Source: Trueperaceae bacterium
Lineage (GTDB): Bacteria > Deinococcota > Deinococci > Deinococcales > Trueperaceae
DNA length: 5,063 nt
Reading direction: 5' to 3'
Assembly: GCA_007122815.1 (NCBI GenBank)
Contig: SKSV01000303.1
Coordinates: 1-5,063 of the forward strand
In this document: piece after piece, positions 1 through 5,063 of the stretch
Position numbering within the stretch: the first letter of the stretch is position 1
Layout of the letters: each line of letters begins with the position of its first letter
The notes under the pieces: model-generated
What the model was told of the DNA's origin: nothing
The model's database searches: none
What the model saw: only the letters and a program-made list of their open reading frames with translations
Position numbers and translations under genes: made by a program

Positions 1-1
1 C

Positions 2-127
2 GAGAGGCTGGAGTTGGCGCACACGAGCCTCTCGAGCGTGCGCTTCGAGGAGGACATGGTGGTGGTGGAGCGCGTGAACGCCGTGCCCCACCTCGACGAG
101 GCCGAAGCCGCCGTGGGTGCGGCGTGA
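2..127 (+). CDS. Histidine phosphatase (phosphoglycerate mutase-like) family protein, C-terminal fragment
   Basis: This is the 3' end of a gene that begins before the window; 41 codons remain, ending at the TGA at 125-127. The fragment has the pattern seen at the end of histidine phosphatases (GpmB/CobC-like): a stretch reading HTSLSSVRF, then a beta-hairpin with a short acidic turn, then VVVERVNAVPHL. In the family this corresponds to the late 'N-T-S-V/I-(x)n-F' strand and the closing 'N-D-x-x-H-L' motif. The catalytic RHG motif and the second histidine lie upstream and cannot be checked, so neither activity nor substrate can be assigned. The stop overlaps the GTG start of scpA (GTGA), so the two genes are probably co-transcribed and translationally coupled. 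The assignment rests on about 30 residues and is inference by pattern. Confidence 0.6.
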   Translation, partial: ERLELAHTSLSSVRFEEDMVVVERVNAVPHLDEAEAAVGAA

Positions 128-876
128 GGGCGAAGCTGGTCGAGACGGCGGAGCGATCCGAGCGCCCCCTCGCCGATGGTTACCGAGTGGCGCAACGGGC
201 GTTCGAGGGCAGCCTGGGCGAGCTCGCGTCGGCGCTGCGCCGCGGCAAGTTGGCTCCGGGCGAGGTCGACCTCTTGGCGTTGGTCGAGGACTTCCTGACC
301 TACTTCGAGCGCCACGCCGAGCGCGACCTGGACCTGGCCAGCGAAGCCCTACCCGCGGTGGCGCAGGTGATCGAGCTCAAGCTGCGGTTGCTGCTGCCGC
401 GCCCGCCGCGAAGCGAGGACGAGGCGCTCGACGAGGAGCGCGTCGAGGCCGTGGAGGCCGTCGAGACGCTCGAGCGCCTGGAGAACGCCATCGCGTTCTT
501 GCGTGAGCGCCGCGAGCGCCGACGGCACCTGTTGGCAGCGCGACCCCCACCACTGCGTTTCGCGCGGCGTAGGCCACCGCTGCGCTTGGCGCTGGAGCAG
601 CTCGCCGCGGTTGCAGCGCGCTACCGCTCGAACGCCTACTTCGAGCTGACGCGTGAGCGGCTCAGCGTGCCCGAGGCGATGCGCCGCCTCTTGGAGCGGC
701 TCACCTCACTCGGCCGTGCCGACCTCTCGAGCCTGGCTGCACCAGCCGATTGGGCGACTCGGACGGTGTTCTTCGTGGGGTTGCTCGAGCTGCTGCGCGA
801 GCGCCGCGTCCGCGCCACGCAAGAGGCGCCCTTCTCGCCGATAGTCGTCGAGAGGTGCGAGCAGCGCAGGGGGTAG
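124..876 (+). CDS. scpA: Segregation and condensation protein A (ScpA, kleisin)
   Basis: ScpA is the kleisin that bridges the heads of the SMC dimer and, with ScpB, forms the bacterial condensin that organises and segregates the chromosome. The 250-residue product matches the usual family length (about 240-270). Near the N-terminus, FEGSL (27-31) corresponds to the family's FEGPLDLLL. Residues 67-92 (RDLDLASEAL, then an IELKLRLLLP helix) match the conserved 'LASEFLVMAATLLEIKSRLLLP' region that contacts the SMC neck. The C-terminal winged-helix region, about 200-243, carries the typical FFVGLLELLRERRV and QEAPFSPIVV pattern. The middle is rich in arginine and glutamate. The GTG start at 124 is chosen because it overlaps the preceding stop by 4 bases and gives the expected N-terminal length; no strong Shine-Dalgarno is seen, fitting coupled re-initiation. 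The gene after it is convergent, so scpB is not directly downstream. The sequence is fairly divergent in the N-domain (GELASAL where DLLLHLI is usual), but the identity is secure. Confidence 0.9.
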   Translation: MRAKLVETAERSERPLADGYRVAQRAFEGSLGELASALRRGKLAPGEVDLLALVEDFLTYFERHAERDLDLASEALPAVAQVIELKLRLLLPRPPRSEDEALDEERVEAVEAVETLERLENAIAFLRERRERRRHLLAARPPPLRFARRRPPLRLALEQLAAVAARYRSNAYFELTRERLSVPEAMRRLLERLTSLGRADLSSLAAPADWATRTVFFVGLLELLRERRVRATQEAPFSPIVVERCEQRRG

Positions 877-901
877 CCCCTTGGAACGGCTTCGCACTAC
901 G

Positions 902-924
902 CACGGGCGGCCCAGCTGCCCGTG
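902..924. terminator. Hairpin between convergent scpA and typA, possible bidirectional terminator
   Basis: Arms 902-911 and 915-924 pair over 10 bases (CACGGGCGGC against GCTGCCCGTG, with one G.T wobble), leaving a 3-base loop CCA. It lies 25 bases after the scpA stop and 11 bases after the typA stop, where a shared terminator would be expected. Neither strand has a T-run after the stem, so it is not a canonical intrinsic terminator. It may act as a T-poor terminator, a pause site or a 3' end protector. Confidence 0.5.
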
Positions 925-935
925 ACGCCTACCCC

Positions 936-2774
<1,839 letters not shown>

Positions 2775-2779
2775 CTCAG

Positions 2780-2784
2780 CTCCT
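2780..2784 (-). promoter_or_regulatory. Ribosome binding site of typA
   Basis: On the minus strand the sequence reads AGGAG, then CTGAG, then the ATG at 2774. This is a good Shine-Dalgarno at a 5-base spacing. It decides the typA start in favour of 2774 over in-frame starts upstream. It is the clearest ribosome binding site in the window. Confidence 0.8.
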
Positions 2785-2818
2785 GTGTGCGTCTGCCGCG
2801 GGCCGACGCCAAGGCGGC

Positions 2819-2824
2819 ATGGTA
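2819..2824 (-). promoter_or_regulatory. Possible -10 hexamer of typA
   Basis: On the minus strand this reads TACCAT, which fits TANNNT. Transcription would begin near 2812, giving a leader of about 38 bases that contains the AGGAG site. No TTGACA-like -35 is visible at 17 or 18 bases, so the call is weak. Confidence 0.25.
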
Positions 2825-2842
2825 GCAGACGGAGACGCTTGC

Positions 2843-2856
2843 GTGTGCTCGCACAC
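2843..2856. repeat. GTGTGC-TC-GCACAC palindrome in the typA/menG control region, possible operator
   Basis: Two perfect 6-base arms flank a 2-base centre. A third copy of the half-site (GTGTGC, 2785-2790) lies just upstream of the typA ribosome binding site. The palindrome sits about midway between the divergent genes: about 42 bases before the menG start and about 37 bases before the proposed typA transcription start. A dimeric regulator could reach both promoters from here. No regulator family can be named from the sequence. Confidence 0.35.
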
Positions 2857-2864
2857 AGCCCCGC

Positions 2865-2889
2865 CGTGACGCTTCTTGGTAGCGTCACG
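2865..2889. repeat. 9-bp inverted repeat directly before the menG start
   Basis: Arms CGTGACGCT (2865-2873) and AGCGTCACG (2881-2889) are perfect complements around a 7-base spacer, TCTTGGT. The right arm ends 2 bases before the GTG start of menG. If the transcript starts upstream, this is a hairpin that would occupy the whole ribosome-binding region. If menG is leaderless, it is instead a DNA operator covering the -10. Either way it is well placed to control menG. Confidence 0.5.
2880..2885 (+). promoter_or_regulatory. Possible -10 hexamer of a leaderless menG transcript
   Basis: TAGCGT fits the TANNNT pattern and ends 6 bases before the GTG at 2892, so transcription could start at or near the first codon. 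Leaderless transcripts with this spacing are common in Deinococcus-type bacteria. The absence of any Shine-Dalgarno before menG fits this, but the hexamer is weak and there is no matching -35. Confidence 0.3.
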
Positions 2890-2891
2890 CC

Positions 2892-3611
2892 GTGAACACG
2901 CCAGCCGCGGGTCAGACCGCCGACAAGGGACCTGCGGTGGAGGCCATGTTCGACCGGATCGCCCCCCGCTACGACCGCCTCAACCGCCTCCTCAGCCTGG
3001 GCGTGGACGTGCGCTGGCGGCGCGAGGCCGTGCGCGAGGCGTTGGCTGACGAGCCGACGCACGTGCTGGACGTCGCTACCGGGACGGCCGACCTCGCCCT
3101 TATGCTCAAACGTGCCAGGCCCAGCGCACGTGTGGTGGGCGTCGACTTCGCGGAGGCGATGCTCGCCGTCGGCCGGGCCAAGGCGAGCAAGGCCGGCCTG
3201 GATGTCCCGCTGCAGCGCGCCGACGCCCTCGCGCTCCCCTTCGAGGACGGCGGCTTCGACGCGCTTACGGTTGCCTACGGCCTGCGGAACTTCGCGGACG
3301 TCGGGGCGGGTCTGGTCGAGATGCGGCGCGTGCTGCGGCGCGGTGGCCGTGTAGTCGTGCTGGAGTTCCCGCCGCCGCCAGCCAACCTCGCGGGGCGGGC
3401 CCTGCGCTGGTATGGTCGTACGGTGATGCCTACCCTCGGTGGCTGGATCTCTGGCGATCGCCGCGCCTACGCCTACCTGCCGGCCTCCACCGAGGCCTTC
3501 CTGACGCCCGAGGAGCTAGAGGTCGCCTTGGTGCGCTCCGGTTTCACTCGGGTGCGTCACCGTCTCCAGACCTACGGTGTCTCGGCACTACACGTGGCGG
3601 TGGCGGCATGA
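2892..3611 (+). CDS. menG: Demethylmenaquinone C-methyltransferase (MenG/UbiE)
   Basis: This enzyme transfers a methyl group from S-adenosylmethionine to demethylmenaquinone, the last step of menaquinone synthesis, near the cytoplasmic face of the membrane. The 239-residue product has the family length. It opens with [19 protein letters not shown] (19-37), typical of UbiE/MenG. The SAM site follows: [11 protein letters not shown] (59-69) and the acidic residue in GVDF (83-86). Then come YGLRNF (129-134) and the signature [11 protein letters not shown] (193-203), ending in ALHVAV. The protein is soluble, without signal peptide or membrane segment. The GTG at 2892 leaves an 18-residue lead before MFDRIAP, which is normal; no Shine-Dalgarno precedes it. 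Its stop overlaps the next ATG (ATGA), so it is the first gene of a coupled three-gene run. The UbiE form, which also acts on ubiquinone precursors, is unlikely if the organism belongs to Deinococcus-Thermus, which uses menaquinone; the window itself shows no other quinone gene. Confidence 0.93.
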   Translation: MNTPAAGQTADKGPAVEAMFDRIAPRYDRLNRLLSLGVDVRWRREAVREALADEPTHVLDVATGTADLALMLKRARPSARVVGVDFAEAMLAVGRAKASKAGLDVPLQRADALALPFEDGGFDALTVAYGLRNFADVGAGLVEMRRVLRRGGRVVVLEFPPPPANLAGRALRWYGRTVMPTLGGWISGDRRAYAYLPASTEAFLTPEELEVALVRSGFTRVRHRLQTYGVSALHVAVAA

Positions 3612-4213
3612 ACCTCGAGAACGTCCGCATGGGGTTGAGCGGCCTCAGCGTGAACACCGACTCTGCGCTCGTCGACCCGGACTGGGACGCCTTCGCCGAG
3701 GAGCACGATCGGCGCTACGGCTTGGCGATCTCCCAGCTCAAGAGTCAAGTGCGCGGTCGGAGCTACGACAACGAGGTGATGAAGCTCCGGGTGGGACGCG
3801 GCGGCTTCTACGCCCAGTCGAGGCGCTTCCCGGCCGCCTTCTACGGTGACACCGTGGCGCCAGACGTGCAGTGCGCCTCACCCGATGAGGTGGACCTGCT
3901 GGCCTGGGAGGCCGTGGCGACCTACCGGGCCGGCGACGCGCGCTCGCTCACCTGCGTGTACGCCGATGACGATCCACCCGACGTCTTCTTCGGGTACCGG
4001 ACTGCGCCGCGGCGACGTTACGAGCTCGGCCTGTTGAGAGCGGCGCGCCCGCTCCACCTGCGCGTGGTGGTCGAGGGCGAGAGCGCGATGGAGGCGCTGG
4101 GCGCAGCGAGCGGGGTCCTCATCGTGCAAAGAGTGTCGGAGGACGCGTTCGTGGTGGTGCGCGCCACGGGATCGCGTCAGCCCTTCGTGGCTTTCCCCGA
4201 TCCGATGAGGTGA
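3608..4213 (+). CDS. Hypothetical protein, 201 residues, between menG and a GidA-like flavoprotein
   Basis: I do not recognise this family. The gene looks real: codons end strongly in G/C, and it overlaps menG by 4 bases (ATGA at 3608-3611) and the next gene by 4 bases (GTGA at 4210-4213). The product is soluble, with no signal peptide or membrane helix. Residues 25-50 (DWDAFAEEHDRRYGLAISQL onward) look like an amphipathic helix. Residues 57-82 contain a basic, aromatic stretch (LRVGRGGFYAQSRRF). Residues 93-122 hold a helix, the pair of cysteines (89 and 116) straddles it, and an acidic run DDD (120-122) precedes PPDVFFGYR. The last 60 residues alternate hydrophobic strands (LHLRVVVEGE, GVLIVQR, DAFVVVRATG) and suggest a small alpha/beta domain. 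No nucleotide-binding or metal motif is evident. Its position implies work alongside menG or the flavoprotein, but this is inference. Confidence 0.85.
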   Translation: MNLENVRMGLSGLSVNTDSALVDPDWDAFAEEHDRRYGLAISQLKSQVRGRSYDNEVMKLRVGRGGFYAQSRRFPAAFYGDTVAPDVQCASPDEVDLLAWEAVATYRAGDARSLTCVYADDDPPDVFFGYRTAPRRRYELGLLRAARPLHLRVVVEGESAMEALGAASGVLIVQRVSEDAFVVVRATGSRQPFVAFPDPMR

Positions 4214-4926
4214 ACCCGGCGGAGCGACCGAGCGTGATAGTCGTCGGCGCCGGACTGAGCGGCAGCGAGGTCGCGTGGGGGCTCGCGCGCCTGCGTGTGC
4301 CTACCCTCTTGATCACCACCAGTCTCGACACCATCGCCGCGTTGCCGGGAGACGGCTGGGCCTTCGCCCCGCCGGCCTCGGGCCTCCTCGCGCGCCTGAG
4401 CGTTGAAGCTGGCGGCCCGGACGCCTGGCGGGCGAGAGACCTCCACCGCGCCGTGAAGCGCGAGCTGGAGCGCGAGGGCGCGTTGCACGTCCTGCAGTCG
4501 ACGGTGACGGGCCTCCTCAGTGATCGTGACGGCCGGGTACGGGGCGTCGACACCTGGGAAGGCGTGCCACGTGAGGCCGATCGGGTCGCGCTCTGCGTCG
4601 GCAGCTTCTTGGCCGCGCGCCTGCGCATCGGCGCCACCGAAGAGGTCGCCGGCAGGCTGTCGGAGCTCGCCGATGACTCGCTCTACGAAGACCTCGAGGC
4701 GCGCGGTGTGGTGTTCGAGCGGCGACGCCTCACCCTCGCGGGGGACGACCTCTCACCAGGCTACGAGGTCGAACACTCCGTCCTCGCTTCGGGCGAGGTC
4801 GGGGAAGACGGCGCCATGCTGCGCCTGCCTGGCCTCTACGCCTTCGGCCTGTGCGCGGGAGGCTCGCCCGACCTGCAGCAGTCGGCTCGCGCCGGTGTCG
4901 CCGCGCTACGAACGCTGGCTAGATGA
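4210..4926 (+). CDS. Short GidA/TrmFO-like FAD-dependent protein of unknown function
   Basis: The 238-residue product is related to the FAD-binding core of MnmG (GidA) and TrmFO, flavoproteins that modify tRNA. The N-terminal VIVVGAGLSGSEVA (9-22) is the dinucleotide-binding loop in the form typical of TrmFO/GidA. Residues 125-152 (VALCVGSFLAARLRIG, then GRLSEL) match the GidA 'TTGTFLRGKIHIG...GGR' segment. GLYAFGLCAGG (208-218), followed by a helix, matches the FAD-contacting C-terminal loop. It is far shorter than TrmFO (about 440) or MnmG (about 620) and lacks the tRNA-binding parts. Two cysteines remain (129 and 215), both inside FAD-site motifs. I recall a similar short GidA-related protein from Thermus thermophilus with a solved structure and no known function; this is memory, not a search. 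The GTG start at 4210 overlaps the preceding stop and places the Rossmann motif at the very N-terminus. FAD binding is likely; substrate and reaction are unknown. Confidence 0.82.
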   Translation: MNPAERPSVIVVGAGLSGSEVAWGLARLRVPTLLITTSLDTIAALPGDGWAFAPPASGLLARLSVEAGGPDAWRARDLHRAVKRELEREGALHVLQSTVTGLLSDRDGRVRGVDTWEGVPREADRVALCVGSFLAARLRIGATEEVAGRLSELADDSLYEDLEARGVVFERRRLTLAGDDLSPGYEVEHSVLASGEVGEDGAMLRLPGLYAFGLCAGGSPDLQQSARAGVAALRTLAR

Positions 4927-4945
4927 GGCTCTAGGAACCGACGCT

Positions 4946-4964
4946 CAGGCGCGCCGCCGGCCTG
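4946..4964. terminator. Weak hairpin after the GidA-like gene
   Basis: CAGGC (4946-4950) pairs with GCCTG (4960-4964) around a 9-base GC-rich loop, 19 bases after the stop. There is no T-run. It could end the menG run, but a 5-base stem in such GC-rich sequence can arise by chance. Confidence 0.25.
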
Positions 4965-4989
4965 GCTGCCCGCTCGCTTCGGCTGCCCG
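4964..4989. repeat. Short tandem direct repeat, GGCTGCCCG twice
   Basis: GGCTGCCCG occurs at 4964-4972 and again at 4981-4989, a period of 17 bases. Similarity continues only weakly after the second copy. It lies in the gap between the GidA-like gene and the gene at the window's edge. A role is not evident. Confidence 0.4.
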
Positions 4990-4990
4990 G

Positions 4991-5062
4991 TCAACCTCGC
5001 GTGAAGCGTCCCGTATCGTCCTTGGAGCGCGTGTACCGCTCGATCTTGGCGAGCGTCGAGGC
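4991..5062 (-). CDS. C-terminal end of an unidentified minus-strand gene (partial)
   Basis: Read on the minus strand, the last 72 bases give 23 sense codons and a TGA (at 4993-4991). The peptide, ASTLAKIERYTRSKDD then TGRFTRG, is charged and protein-like, with codons mostly ending in G/C, and would converge on the menG run. I do not recognise the family. The competing reading is a plus-strand gene starting with GTG at 5001 (MKRPVSSLERVYRSI onward). It shares the same third-codon positions, so codon bias cannot separate them, but it has no Shine-Dalgarno. The minus-strand reading is slightly favoured because the hairpin and gap just before it suit convergent ends. Confidence 0.4.
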   Translation of the reverse strand, partial: ASTLAKIERYTRSKDDTGRFTRG

Positions 5063-5063
5063 G

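Noticed and set aside
117..506. Alternative frame overlapping scpA (129 codons, arginine- and glycine-rich)
   Set aside because: It is a shadow of scpA with low-complexity composition and no family resemblance; scpA is clearly the coding frame.
2843..2856. CRP/FNR-type binding site at the TGTG...CACA palindrome
   Set aside because: The position relative to menG is tempting, but CRP sites have 8 bases between TGTG and CACA and this has 4, so it does not fit that consensus.
2775..3062. N-terminal extension of typA by 96 codons
   Set aside because: The open frame runs into menG on the other strand, the extra residues match nothing in the family, and the ATG at 2774 has a good AGGAG and the canonical TypA N-terminus.
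4119..4637. Minus-strand frame of 172 codons opposite the GidA-like gene
   Set aside because: It spans the junction of two overlapping plus-strand genes and is rich in arginine, serine and proline, typical of antisense reading in GC-rich DNA.
4948..4955. GGCGCGCC 8-base palindrome as a recombination or attachment site
   Set aside because: Short GC palindromes are expected by chance here, and there is no integrase, tRNA gene or matching second copy in the window.

Overview
The window is a GC-rich, gene-dense bacterial chromosomal segment. Almost every codon ends in G or C, GTG starts are common, and genes within a run overlap by 4 bases. The combination of menG (menaquinone methylation), typA/bipA, scpA and a short GidA-like flavoprotein, a type I associate from memory with Thermus/Deinococcus genomes, suggests the Deinococcus-Thermus lineage, perhaps a Truepera-like member. 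That placement is inference, not proof.

Layout. (1) Bases 2-127, + strand: the last 41 codons of a gene whose tail looks like a histidine phosphatase (phosphoglycerate mutase-like). (2) Bases 124-876, +: scpA, the kleisin subunit of the SMC condensin complex, translationally coupled to the gene before it. (3) Bases 877-935: a short convergent gap with a strong hairpin that could end transcription from both sides. (4) Bases 936-2774, - strand: typA/bipA, a complete ribosome-associated translational GTPase with a clear Shine-Dalgarno site. (5) Bases 2775-2891: a 117-base divergent control region with several inverted repeats and one weak -10-like hexamer per direction. (6) Bases 2892-4926, +: a tight three-gene run: menG, an unrecognised 201-residue protein, and a 238-residue GidA/TrmFO-like FAD protein. 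Each junction overlaps by 4 bases (ATGA, then GTGA). (7) Bases 4927-5063: a short gap, then the edge of another gene, read best as the C-terminal end of a minus-strand gene.

Most genes are housekeeping: chromosome segregation, ribosome assembly under stress, and quinone biosynthesis. The least explained part is the coupled pair behind menG. The GidA-like protein keeps the FAD-binding core of the tRNA-modifying flavoproteins but lacks room for their tRNA-binding region. Its unknown partner overlaps it and has no family I recognise. No mobile element, CRISPR array, tRNA or rRNA is visible. No stretch longer than about 140 bases lacks a gene.
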